Position numbers and translations under genes: made by a program
The notes under the pieces: model-generated
What the model was told of the DNA's origin: nothing
The model's database searches: none
What the model saw: the letters and a program-made list of their open reading frames with translations, nothing else
NCBI GenBank assembly: GCA_902522385.1
Contig: CABYVK010000010.1
Coordinates: forward strand, 1 to 47,159
Direction of reading: 5' to 3'
Length of the DNA: 47,159 nt
From: an uncultured Pelagibacteraceae bacterium
Lineage (GTDB): Bacteria; Pseudomonadota; Alphaproteobacteria; Pelagibacterales; Pelagibacteraceae
Shown here: piece by piece, positions 24,101-32,321 of the stretch
How positions within the stretch are numbered: position 1 is the stretch's first letter
Layout: the number at the start of each line of letters is the position of its first letter

Positions 24101-24124
24101 ATATATCATTAAAAGTTTTGTCAT

Positions 24125-25108
24125 ATGATTGAGAAAAAAAACTTATCTATTTTAATAAGAATATTTAGTTATTCTATCTTGGCATTAACATTTATTTTTT
24201 TAATAAATAATGTCTTAACAGTTTGGTTTGATTGGCCAGGAGTTAAAAAACTTTTTTCTCATTATGAATTATTTGGATTTAAAAAATTAAATAAGCCTCT
24301 TGAGGGATTAGCGATAAATTTATCGTATATTCAATTCTTGTTTTATTTTTTATCTTTTGTAGCAGTTATAATATTTGTTTTTAAATCTTTAAATCAATCA
24401 TTACAAACAGATTCAGAGATACTAAAAAAAATTACAGCATATGTTATAAGATCTTCATTCTGGGCCGTATTAATTGTTGGGGTTGTAGATTTTTTAATCT
24501 CATTTATGGTTGTAGAAAAATTGGTTGAGCCAATTTTTGGGGAACAAGTTAAAATTAATTTAGTAAAACCTGCTTTCAGAATTACATATATTCACTTTCC
24601 TTTAATATTAGCCTCTTTTATAATTGGTTATTTTAATAAATCTGTAGGGTTTATTTGGTTAGCGGTTTTAGTAGTTGGAAGTGAATTCTTGATAGTTATA
24701 TCAAGATTTATTTTTCAATATGAACAAGCATTTCAAGGAGATCTTGTTCGTTTTTGGTATGCTGCTCTTTATCTTTTTGCAAGTGCATATGCACTAATTC
24801 ATGAAGGTCATGTAAGAGTCGATGTTTTGTATGCTAATTTTAGTGAGAGAAAGAAGGCTTGGACGAATGCAATTGGATCTCTCGTTTTAGGTATTCCTTT
24901 ATGCTTGATAGTAATATTTTTAGGTATGGGAGGTAAAGCTAGTATCATTAATGGTCCAGTAATTTCATTTGAGATTACTCAGCAAGGTTCTAACGGATTA
25001 TATTTACTTTATTTAATGGCAGTTTACCTAGCAGTATTTGCAGTAAGTATGTTAACTCAATTCACAAGCTACTTTATGAGTAGTAGTCACAAACTTTTAA
25101 AGAATTAA
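24125..25108 (+). CDS. dctQ: TRAP transporter small permease DctQ with extra N-terminal membrane helices, second system
   Basis: A 327-residue membrane protein, much longer than ordinary DctQ (160-200). The C-terminal half (about 175-320) holds the DctQ core with H-E-G-H-V-R-V-D-V-L-Y and four helices. The N-terminal half adds about four further hydrophobic segments, including F-I-F-L-I-N-N-V near 20 and a long stretch around 150-170. Extended small subunits occur in the mannitol/2-oxoacid TRAP group, in keeping with the TakP-like receptor. It is followed after 3 bp by dctM2. Confidence 0.88.
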   Translation: MIEKKNLSILIRIFSYSILALTFIFLINNVLTVWFDWPGVKKLFSHYELFGFKKLNKPLEGLAINLSYIQFLFYFLSFVAVIIFVFKSLNQSLQTDSEILKKITAYVIRSSFWAVLIVGVVDFLISFMVVEKLVEPIFGEQVKINLVKPAFRITYIHFPLILASFIIGYFNKSVGFIWLAVLVVGSEFLIVISRFIFQYEQAFQGDLVRFWYAALYLFASAYALIHEGHVRVDVLYANFSERKKAWTNAIGSLVLGIPLCLIVIFLGMGGKASIINGPVISFEITQQGSNGLYLLYLMAVYLAVFAVSMLTQFTSYFMSSSHKLLKN

Positions 25109-25111
25109 ATA

Positions 25112-27763
25112 ATGGAACATTTATTTTTAGCTTTACTAGTAATCATAATGATTGGAGCTTTAGCATCTGGTTTTCCAGTAGCTTTTGCATTACCTGGATC
25201 AGCAATAATTTCAATAGCATTAGCTGCTTTTTTTGGTTATTTATTTGCAGGAGACCCTAGTGCTTATTTTGCTGTTGATGGGCCTAAAGAATGGTTAACC
25301 GCTGGTATTACCAATTTTAGGAGTAATTATTGGGATGTAGAAACCGATACCTTAATTGCGATCCCATTATTCATTTTTATGGGAATAATGTTGCAAAAAT
25401 CAAAAATTGCAGAAGACCTTTTAGTTACCATGGGACAACTATTTGGACCAATTCCTGGAGGGCTTGGTATTTCTGTTATCTTTGTTGGTGCATTACTTGC
25501 AGCTACAACTGGAATTGTTGGAGCAACAGTAATAGCAATGGGACTAATTTCTTTGCCCACAATGCTAAATAATAAATATGATAAAAGACTAGCAAGTGGA
25601 ATTGTTTGTTCCTCTGGAACACTTGGTCAAATTATACCTCCTTCAATTGTCTTAATTATTATTGCTGATCAATTGGCAAGTGCCGCTGATGTTGCAAATA
25701 CTATTCGTCAGACTGATTATAAAATTTTAACTGGCGAATTTAATATGCCTGGAGAATTTAGAGTAGGGTCTACTTCAGCTGGAGATATGTTTTTAGGTGC
25801 ATTATTACCAGGATTAGTTTTGGTTGGTTTGTATATGCTTTACATATTTGTGTATGCAAGAATAAATCCAAAAGCAGCTCCTCCTGTTCCATTTAAAGGA
25901 AATTTTGATACTAAATTTTGGATCAAAGTTATATTAGTTATTATTCCACCGCTTGCCCTAATCTTTGCAGTTTTGGGCTCTATACTTATGGGTATAGCAA
26001 CAGTAAATCAGGCAGGATCAATAGGTGCTATTGGTGCAACAATGATGGCGGGATATCGATTACACCAAGGTAAAAAGAACGCTTACTATCCAATAATAAT
26101 TGCGATTGTATCCATAATTCCAATCTATTTTTTATCTAAAAATTATAATTTAAATGTTAAAGCAGTTGACACTAGAGATCTAGGAGCAATATTAATTGCT
26201 TTATTTTTTACAATTACATTTTTAGCCAGTGTTACTTGGAGCTTCTGGAGAGCATTCAAAATAGATGATGTTTTAAAAGAAGTTGTTGTAGAAACTTGTG
26301 TAACTACCTCAATGGTATTTATAATTCTATTAGGAGCAGCAATGTTAACCTCTGGATTTAGAGCATTTGGAGGAGAAGAGTTAGTTAGAGATTTTCTTCA
26401 AGATTTACCAGGAGGATTTTGGACTCAATTCATTGTTGTAATGATAGTCATCTTTTTATTAGGTTTCTTTCTTGATTTTATTGAAATAGCTGTGGTTGTT
26501 GTACCTATTATTGCTCCTATATTATTAGCTGAACCAGGTGCGAATGTAAGTGCAATTTGGCTTGGTGTTATGATTGGGGTAAATTTACAAACTTCATTTT
26601 TAACCCCACCATTTGGATTTGCTTTATTTTACTTGAAAGGAGTAGCTTCAAAGCTTGTTACTACTTTAAATATTTGGAAAGGAGTTGTTCCGTTTATTGT
26701 TTTACAATTGATAGGTCTTGGAATTGTTGGTTTCTATCCTTCATTGGTAAATTATTTACCAGCAAGAACATATCTAACATCTAATGTAGCTCCACCACCA
26801 ATGAATCCGAAACTTCAATATTGCTTACAGGAATATAAGTTTGCAATTTATAATAATGAAGAACAAACAATTACAAATGCAATTAAGAATATGCAGAAGT
26901 TAACTCCGGCAAATCTTCCAGTAGATAAATTAGATATCTTTGAAGAGCATTTTGATAATGCTCTAGGAACCTTCACTATAGTCAAAAAATTGCAAAAAAC
27001 TGAGCAAGAATATGAATTATTTGCAAAAGATTATAAAGATCTTCATTTCGATGTAAGAAAAATTCAGAAAAAAGTTAGAAAAATTGACCAAAAAATAAAG
27101 AAATTAAAATCTGAAATTAGAAACTTAGACGAAGATAATTTATCAGCTAAAAATAAATTAGAATTAAAAATTGAGAATTATGAGCTAGAAATTAAAGAAC
27201 TTCAAAATAAAATTCCTGAAAGCTGGAAAACTAAAAATGGAGAGTTTGAAATATTACATAAAGCAAAAAACACAAGAACAAAGAGATATAGAAAAAACGT
27301 AGATGAAGCTTATGAAACTTTAGATCAAATTGTTTTGTTTATAAATGACAACAAAAAATTAAAAGAACTTTCCCCAGAAATAAAAGAATTAAAATTTACT
27401 ATTGACAATAAAAATTTTGAAAAATCTATTTCAATAATTGATAATCTTTTTGAAAAGCTTGGAGAAATTTCTGGAACAGAAGAATTTGCAAATAAATTAG
27501 ATGACCTAATTTCTATCATAGATAATGATGAGGTAGATGAACAAAATTTACTTGAGACAAGTTCAGAGACTTTTGATCTTTTTAATGCCGAAGTCACGTG
27601 GAGAGCTGATGCTAATAAAAATTTATTACCTGAATTAATTAAATATAATGATGTAATTAAACATAATATTGGACTAAGACTTCAAAGTAGATTAACTAAA
27701 GAACAAGCTAAATTTGTTGCAAGATGTAACTCAGTCCACAGAGATATATCCTTAAACTTTTAA
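25112..27763 (+). CDS. dctM: TRAP transporter large permease DctM with a long C-terminal coiled-coil-rich extension
   Basis: 883 residues. The DctM core (to about 548) has G-I-V-C-S-S-G-T-L-G-Q-I-I-P-P-S-I and L-Q-T-S-F-L-T-P-P, with the periplasmic and extra-helix insertions of the 2-oxoacid/mannitol subgroup. From about residue 565 to 883 follows a soluble, Lys/Glu/Asn-rich, mostly helical domain: heptad-like segments around 650-710 (I-K-K-L-K-S-E-I-R-N-L and E-L-K-I-E-N-Y-E-L-E-I-K) indicate coiled coil. No catalytic motif is visible. Ordinary DctM is about 430-630 residues. The reading frame is continuous across the junction with similar base use, so it is a real fusion or extension in this sequence. 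Confidence 0.9.
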   Translation: MEHLFLALLVIIMIGALASGFPVAFALPGSAIISIALAAFFGYLFAGDPSAYFAVDGPKEWLTAGITNFRSNYWDVETDTLIAIPLFIFMGIMLQKSKIAEDLLVTMGQLFGPIPGGLGISVIFVGALLAATTGIVGATVIAMGLISLPTMLNNKYDKRLASGIVCSSGTLGQIIPPSIVLIIIADQLASAADVANTIRQTDYKILTGEFNMPGEFRVGSTSAGDMFLGALLPGLVLVGLYMLYIFVYARINPKAAPPVPFKGNFDTKFWIKVILVIIPPLALIFAVLGSILMGIATVNQAGSIGAIGATMMAGYRLHQGKKNAYYPIIIAIVSIIPIYFLSKNYNLNVKAVDTRDLGAILIALFFTITFLASVTWSFWRAFKIDDVLKEVVVETCVTTSMVFIILLGAAMLTSGFRAFGGEELVRDFLQDLPGGFWTQFIVVMIVIFLLGFFLDFIEIAVVVVPIIAPILLAEPGANVSAIWLGVMIGVNLQTSFLTPPFGFALFYLKGVASKLVTTLNIWKGVVPFIVLQLIGLGIVGFYPSLVNYLPARTYLTSNVAPPPMNPKLQYCLQEYKFAIYNNEEQTITNAIKNMQKLTPANLPVDKLDIFEEHFDNALGTFTIVKKLQKTEQEYELFAKDYKDLHFDVRKIQKKVRKIDQKIKKLKSEIRNLDEDNLSAKNKLELKIENYELEIKELQNKIPESWKTKNGEFEILHKAKNTRTKRYRKNVDEAYETLDQIVLFINDNKKLKELSPEIKELKFTIDNKNFEKSISIIDNLFEKLGEISGTEEFANKLDDLISIIDNDEVDEQNLLETSSETFDLFNAEVTWRADANKNLLPELIKYNDVIKHNIGLRLQSRLTKEQAKFVARCNSVHRDISLNF

Positions 27764-27766
27764 TTA

Positions 27767-29005
27767 ATGGAAAATTATATTTTACCAAAAAAACAGGCTA
27801 TTATTGTTTTTTTTGTATTTGCATTTGGTTATTTTTTATCATGTTTGTTACGTGCAATTACCGCAACACTTTCACCAGTATTAACCTCGGAATTTAATTT
27901 ATTAGCAGCTGATTTAGGATTATTAGCTGGAGGTTATTTTTTGGGTTTTGCTTGTATGCAAATACCGCTTGGATATTTGTTAGATAAATATGGACCAAAA
28001 AAAATTGTCTCTTCTTTTTTATTTATTGCATTAATTGGAACAGGATCATTTGCTTTAGCTGAAAGCTTTTCAGGATTGTTAGTTTCACGAATTCTAATTG
28101 GTGTGGGTGTAAGTGCTTGTTTGATGGCTCCGTTAACAGGTTACAGAATATGGTATGCAGAAAATCAACAACAAAGAGCAAACTCATGGATGCTAATGAT
28201 TGCATCATTAGGTTTTTTGTCATCCACATTGCCTGTACAACTTTTATTACCTAGTTTCGGTTGGAGATGGATATTTGGTGGTATCGCTATCTTAATTTTA
28301 ATTAGTATTTTTTTAATGTTAGTTTTCATTCCAAAATGGAATTTAACTAAAAATAAAGTTTTAGAAGAGCCAAGTAATACTGGAACTTTATCAGAAGTTT
28401 GGAAGAATCGATTTTTTGTAAGTGTAATTCCAATGGGTTTATTTAATTATGGGGGCTTAATGGCTATACAAACTTTATGGGCAGGCCCATGGATGACTAG
28501 AGTTGCTGGTTATACGCCACTTCAGAGCGCTACAGGATTATTTTGGATCAATGTAACTATGTTGGTATCCTTTTTTTTATGGGGTTATTTTTTACCAAAA
28601 ATTTCAGGAATAGGGTTTAGCGCTAAAAGAATACTTAAATTAGGTTTGCCAATTAGTTTTTCTGTAATGTTAGTGATAATTTTATTAGGTCCAAAAGCTG
28701 GAGCTTTTTACATAACTTTATTTATTTTAAGTTCAATTTTTTTATCAGTTACACAGCCAGCAGTGGGCCTTTCTTTTTCAGGTTATTCTGCTGGTAAAGC
28801 ACTAACTTCATTCAATTTATTAATATTTGCAGGAACATTCATAATGCAATGGCTAATGGGCTTTGTAATAGATATTGTTAAAAATATGGGTCATACAGAA
28901 ATATTTGCTTTTAAATCAGCTTTTTCAGTTTTCTTAATCTTAAGTATTATTTCTTATATATTTTTTTTAATATTAAACAAAAAAAAATATGAAAATAAAA
29001 CGTAG
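27767..29005 (+). CDS. Major facilitator superfamily transporter
   Basis: A 412-residue protein with about 12 membrane helices. The MFS motif A-like loop G-Y-L-L-D-K-Y-G-P-K-K (about 69-79) lies between helices 2 and 3, and a basic loop follows. The N-terminus A-F-G-Y-F-L-S-C-L-L-R suggests the nitrate/sialate/hexuronate-like organic-anion MFS groups, but the substrate cannot be read. It starts 3 bp after dctM2 and overlaps the next gene by 17 bp, so it probably belongs to the TRAP operon and could export or import a related metabolite. Confidence 0.85.
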   Translation: MENYILPKKQAIIVFFVFAFGYFLSCLLRAITATLSPVLTSEFNLLAADLGLLAGGYFLGFACMQIPLGYLLDKYGPKKIVSSFLFIALIGTGSFALAESFSGLLVSRILIGVGVSACLMAPLTGYRIWYAENQQQRANSWMLMIASLGFLSSTLPVQLLLPSFGWRWIFGGIAILILISIFLMLVFIPKWNLTKNKVLEEPSNTGTLSEVWKNRFFVSVIPMGLFNYGGLMAIQTLWAGPWMTRVAGYTPLQSATGLFWINVTMLVSFFLWGYFLPKISGIGFSAKRILKLGLPISFSVMLVIILLGPKAGAFYITLFILSSIFLSVTQPAVGLSFSGYSAGKALTSFNLLIFAGTFIMQWLMGFVIDIVKNMGHTEIFAFKSAFSVFLILSIISYIFFLILNKKKYENKT

Positions 29006-29807
29006 GAATTTTTTTTTGGAATTATTTATTGGTATTGTTGCTATTTACTTAATCGTTTTAATTTTCTTATTCTTTTTTCAAAGAAATTTAATGTATCATC
29101 CTGATGAGAATAATTATTCTGGAGATAATTTAGAAGTTAACATTGAAAAAGTTACTATCAAAACAACAGATAATATTAATCTTTTAGGCTGGTTTCATAA
29201 TAAAAATTTAAATTGTTATAAAACAATAGTTTATTTTCACGGAAATGCAGGGACACTTGAAAACAGAATCCATAAATTAAATCATTTTAAAGATATGGAT
29301 GTTAATTTTTTAATTATTGCGTGGAGAGGGTTTAGCGGCAATAAAGGAAAACCAAGTGAGGAGGGTCTTTATACAGATGGTGCTAGTGCAATAAACTGGC
29401 TTAAAGAAAAAGGTCTAAAAGAAGAAGATATAATTATTTATGGAGAGTCATTAGGAACTGGCATTGCGACCGAAATTACTCAGAATAAAAATTTTGCAGG
29501 ATTAATCTTAGAAACGCCCTTCACATCAATGATAGAGGCTGCGAAAAATTTTTATCCATATATTCCAGTTGGTTTAATTTTAAAAGATAAGTATGAAAAT
29601 AATGAAAAAATTAAAAATATTAATATTCCAGTATTAGTAATGCATGGTGAGGCTGACCAAATAGTTCCATTTTGGATGGGTAAAAAAATTTTTAATTTAG
29701 CAAGTGAACCTAAATATTCATATTTTACAAAATATGACGATCATATGATGGAATATGATGATAAACTTGTATTAGCCCTAAAATCGTTTGTTGATAGTTT
29801 AAATTAA
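28989..29807 (+). CDS. Membrane-anchored alpha/beta hydrolase (BEM46/ABHD13-like)
   Basis: A 272-residue protein with one N-terminal membrane helix (about 10-32) followed by Q-R-N-L-M-Y-H-P, a common start of the BEM46-like family. The hydrolase domain has the oxyanion motif H-G-N-A-G-T, the nucleophile elbow G-E-S-L-G (Ser), an acid in G-E-A-D-Q-I-V-P and His in D-D-H-M-M. Family members act as serine esterases, thioesterases or peptidases; function is unknown here. The gene overlaps the MFS gene by 17 bp. The catalytic triad appears complete. Confidence 0.82.
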   Translation: MKIKRRNFFLELFIGIVAIYLIVLIFLFFFQRNLMYHPDENNYSGDNLEVNIEKVTIKTTDNINLLGWFHNKNLNCYKTIVYFHGNAGTLENRIHKLNHFKDMDVNFLIIAWRGFSGNKGKPSEEGLYTDGASAINWLKEKGLKEEDIIIYGESLGTGIATEITQNKNFAGLILETPFTSMIEAAKNFYPYIPVGLILKDKYENNEKIKNINIPVLVMHGEADQIVPFWMGKKIFNLASEPKYSYFTKYDDHMMEYDDKLVLALKSFVDSLN

Positions 29808-29855
29808 GCCATAATCTAAACAAAGATAATTCAAATTTTTTTTTTAAATTAATCT

Positions 29856-30419
29856 ATGAAAAATTTTTTCTTATTTTTTATTGTTCTTTTTTCTTTAAAT
29901 AATTTATCAAATGCCAAAGAAAATTTAGCATCTGTAGACAGCCTTTTTCATATTGATCAAATGAATTCGCACGATGAAAATTTTTCATTATATTTTAAAA
30001 CCCGTGAAAAAGCTGTCTTGGCTCGAGGAGAAAATTCAAATTATATTAATGATTTTCCAAAAGATCTTTATATTTATAACTACAAAACGAAAGAGTCTTT
30101 GCCATTAATTTCTTATGAATGGTTTCCCAAAACAGCAAAATATTTTTTGCAAGAGTATGATTTTCCAGTTTTTCCAGATGATTTTGCATATTATCTTTTA
30201 AAAGATAACAAAACTCTGGTGATGATTAGTGCTGTAAAAAGTCTAAAAGCTAATTTTAAATTTGATATTGTTGAAAAAAAGTTAGAGCTTTATCCTGTAA
30301 ATGGAAAATTTGATTTTATTATTTCTTCGATAGCTAAAAATTGTGGACACTATGAATTTAAAGAACATTATAAATGTAGTTTTTATAAACCTCTAATTTC
30401 CAGTACCTTAATTAATTAA
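29856..30419 (+). CDS. Secreted hypothetical protein
   Basis: A 187-residue protein with a signal peptide (1 to about 20, ending S-N-A before K-E-N). The mature part has no motif I recognise; it is moderately rich in Phe, Tyr and Lys, contains two cysteines near the C-terminus (C-G-H and C-S-F, possible disulfide) and looks like a small periplasmic or outer-surface protein. It runs tail to tail into ftsY, the two genes sharing 8 bp of TTAATTAATTAA-like sequence that holds both stops. It starts 48 bp after the hydrolase gene, so it may have its own expression. Confidence 0.65.
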   Translation: MKNFFLFFIVLFSLNNLSNAKENLASVDSLFHIDQMNSHDENFSLYFKTREKAVLARGENSNYINDFPKDLYIYNYKTKESLPLISYEWFPKTAKYFLQEYDFPVFPDDFAYYLLKDNKTLVMISAVKSLKANFKFDIVEKKLELYPVNGKFDFIISSIAKNCGHYEFKEHYKCSFYKPLISSTLIN

Positions 30420-31329
30420 TTTGAGTAAATGCTTCTGCAAATTTTTCAGCTTCAAAAATTTGTAAATCATCTTCTTTTTCACCTAATCCAAGTGCAATAA
30501 TTGGTAGTTTATATTTCTTAGCAACAGCTAGAAGAATACCTCCTTTTGCTGTGCCATCTAATTTTGTCATAATGAGACCAGTTATTGGAATAATTTTATT
30601 AAATTCTTCAACTTGATTAATAACATTTTGCCCCGAAGTTGCGTCCAATACTAAAATAACATCATGTGGAGCATCAGGATCAATTTTTTTAGCCACGTTT
30701 GCAATTTTTTTATATTCCTCCATCAAATTTTTTTTATTTTGTAATCTTCCAGCTGTATCAATTAAAACTTGGTCGAAATTATTGTTTAATGCTTCATCAA
30801 TAGCTTTGTAAGCAACTGATGCAGGATCTGAACCTTGAGATGATTTTGTAATTTGAACATCAACTTTGTTTGCCCAATTTTCTAGTTGTTCTATAGCTGC
30901 TGCTCTAAAAGTATCTGATGCAGCTAACATTACTTTATTTCCATTACCCTTTAATATTTTGCTTATTTTTCCAATAGTAGTTGTCTTTCCAACACCATTA
31001 ACACCTGAAATTAATGTTGCATTTAATTTTTCTTTTTTTTTGAAGAATTCAATATTTTCTAAAGGTTTCATAATTGAAATAATATAATTTTTTAAAATAT
31101 TATTTATTTCGTCAGTTAAATCTTTATTGGGATCAATTTTTGTTTGAGAAATTATTTCTCTTATTTCTGAAGCAGAAACAATACCAACATCGGATTGAAT
31201 TAAGTAATCTTCAATTTTGTCTAATGTTTTGTCATCAATCTCTTTTTTTACAACTATATCTCTTAAACCCGTTGTAAAAGCTGAGGCACTTTTTTTAAAA
31301 CCTGATTTAAATTTTTCAAAAATTCCCAT
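30412..31329 (-). CDS. ftsY: Signal recognition particle receptor FtsY
   Basis: A 305-residue SRP receptor with the N domain and SRP-type GTPase G domain but almost no acidic A domain (short form, common in alphaproteobacteria and mitochondria-like lineages). P-loop G-V-N-G-V-G-K-T-T (109-117), D-T-F-R-A-A-A, D-T-A-G-R (191-195) and T-K-L-D-G (255-259) are intact. It docks ribosome-SRP complexes at the membrane. The start is directly adjacent to the dapF stop. It is divergent from ffh, so both protein parts of the SRP pathway lie in one locus. Confidence 0.96.
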   Translation of the reverse strand: MGIFEKFKSGFKKSASAFTTGLRDIVVKKEIDDKTLDKIEDYLIQSDVGIVSASEIREIISQTKIDPNKDLTDEINNILKNYIISIMKPLENIEFFKKKEKLNATLISGVNGVGKTTTIGKISKILKGNGNKVMLAASDTFRAAAIEQLENWANKVDVQITKSSQGSDPASVAYKAIDEALNNNFDQVLIDTAGRLQNKKNLMEEYKKIANVAKKIDPDAPHDVILVLDATSGQNVINQVEEFNKIIPITGLIMTKLDGTAKGGILLAVAKKYKLPIIALGLGEKEDDLQIFEAEKFAEAFTQIN

Positions 31330-32153
31330 TAAATTTTAAAATTTATCTCCTCGATATCTGAAACTGGTCCTTTCATATGAATACTATTGTTTTCATCAAT
31401 TGAAATTGTCAATCTACCTGTAGAAAATTCAATATCCACTTTATCATTTACCAGTCCGTTTTGTTTTGCAGCAAAAGCTGTTGCACAAGCTGCTGTACCA
31501 CATGCTTTAGTAAGTCCAGCTCCTCTTTCCCACACTCTAACTTTAATCAATTCTTTGTTAACAACAGTTGCTAAAGTAATATTACATTTTTCTGGGAATA
31601 AAGAATGGTTTTCAACTTCTGGTCCAATTTTTTCAATTTCAAAATTTTCGTTATTATCAACAAAAAAAACTACATGTGGGTTTCCAACATTTACAGCAGT
31701 TCCACCAGAAAATTCGTTATTATTTTTGTCAATAATTTTAATTCCTAAATTATTTGTATTTAACTCTTTAGACAATGGAATCTCATCCCATTTTGTTTTT
31801 GCAACACCTATTTCTGTAGAAACCATTTTTTCTCCAACAATATTAGATTTTAATTTGCCAGATAAAGTTGTTAGTACAATTTCTTTTTTGTTATTTTCCT
31901 TGCCTAATAAATCAGCAATACATCGTGTACCATTTCCACACGCACCAGACATTCCTCCGTCTGAATTATAAAATTCTAGCGAAGCATCTGAAATATCGTT
32001 TTTTTTAATCAATATTAGTTGGTCACAACCAATAAATTTTCTGTCACAAATCTTTATTATTTGCTCTTTCGTTAAATTTGTAATTGTTTGCCTATTATCT
32101 ATGATGACAAAATCATTACCTAAACCGTCCATTTTAAAAGCTTTAATATCCAT
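31329..32153 (-). CDS. dapF: Diaminopimelate epimerase DapF
   Basis: A 274-residue enzyme converting LL- to meso-diaminopimelate for lysine and peptidoglycan. Both catalytic cysteines are present: A-C-G-N-G-T-R-C in the N-terminal half and K-A-C-G-T-A-A-C in the C-terminal half. N-terminal D-G-L-G-N-D-F is the family start. It lies upstream of ftsY on the minus strand (1-bp overlap). In many alphaproteobacteria a MiaB-like methylthiotransferase gene sits between dapF and ftsY; it is missing here. The start faces the ffh leader, with about 160 bp between the two ATGs. Confidence 0.96.
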   Translation of the reverse strand: MDIKAFKMDGLGNDFVIIDNRQTITNLTKEQIIKICDRKFIGCDQLILIKKNDISDASLEFYNSDGGMSGACGNGTRCIADLLGKENNKKEIVLTTLSGKLKSNIVGEKMVSTEIGVAKTKWDEIPLSKELNTNNLGIKIIDKNNNEFSGGTAVNVGNPHVVFFVDNNENFEIEKIGPEVENHSLFPEKCNITLATVVNKELIKVRVWERGAGLTKACGTAACATAFAAKQNGLVNDKVDIEFSTGRLTISIDENNSIHMKGPVSDIEEINFKI

Positions 32154-32200
32154 ATATAGATATTTAACTTATTTATTGACTTTTTGAACCTCTATTATAG

Positions 32201-32313
32201 GTTGTTGCCGTTTCCGCAAAAACATTAACTTTGCGGTGTCTTTGGAAACAAAGAGATCGACACTAGTCAGCGAGGGTTCGCCCACTAGTGAGTTACTGCT
32301 ATGCGTAATAAAT
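32201..32313 (+). ncRNA. Structured 5' leader of ffh (three consecutive hairpins), candidate regulatory RNA
   Basis: Three perfect or near-perfect hairpins follow one another. H1: CCGCAAA (32214-32220) with TTTGCGG (32230-32236), 9-nt loop. H2: CTTTG (32240-32244), GAAA tetraloop, CAAAG (32249-32253), with optional outer pairs. H3: CACTAGT (32261-32267) with ACTAGTG (32284-32290), enclosing GGG-TTCG-CCC (32274-32283) and a one-sided six-base bulge. The region is GC-richer than its surroundings. Translation of ffh begins 23 nt after H3, without a Shine-Dalgarno. It is not the SRP RNA: the conserved helix 8 sequence is missing. A cis-acting control element is inferred; the class is unknown to me. 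Confidence 0.6.
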
Positions 32314-32321
32314 ATGTTTGA
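32301..32321 (+). other. Six-codon upstream reading frame overlapping the ffh start
   Basis: ATG at 32301 opens a frame of six codons (M-R-N-K-Y-V) ending with TGA at 32319-32321, which overlaps the ffh ATG at 32314 in another frame. It starts 10 bp after the third leader hairpin. Termination and restart could couple it to ffh translation. There is no clear ribosome site, and such tiny frames are common by chance. Confidence 0.25.

Noticed and set aside
31387..31971. 194-codon plus-strand reading frame across dapF
   Set aside because: It is antisense to dapF, whose catalytic cysteines and length are fully normal; the translation resembles no protein I know.
32176..32198. Promoter TTGACT with TATTAT before the ffh leader
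   Set aside because: The boxes look good singly, but the spacing is only 11 bp, too short for sigma-70; a start near 32200 is still possible using the TATTAT box alone.
32201..32313. SRP RNA (4.5S, ffs) or tmRNA piece upstream of ffh
   Set aside because: The conserved SRP helix 8 sequence (GGAA loop with AGCAG side) and tmRNA/tRNA acceptor ends are absent; only the hairpins and a GGGTTCG string are shared, which is not enough.
32236..32313. 26-residue N-terminal extension of Ffh from a TTG
   Set aside because: It would translate through the hairpin region and has no similarity to Ffh; the ATG at 32314 gives the standard N-terminus.
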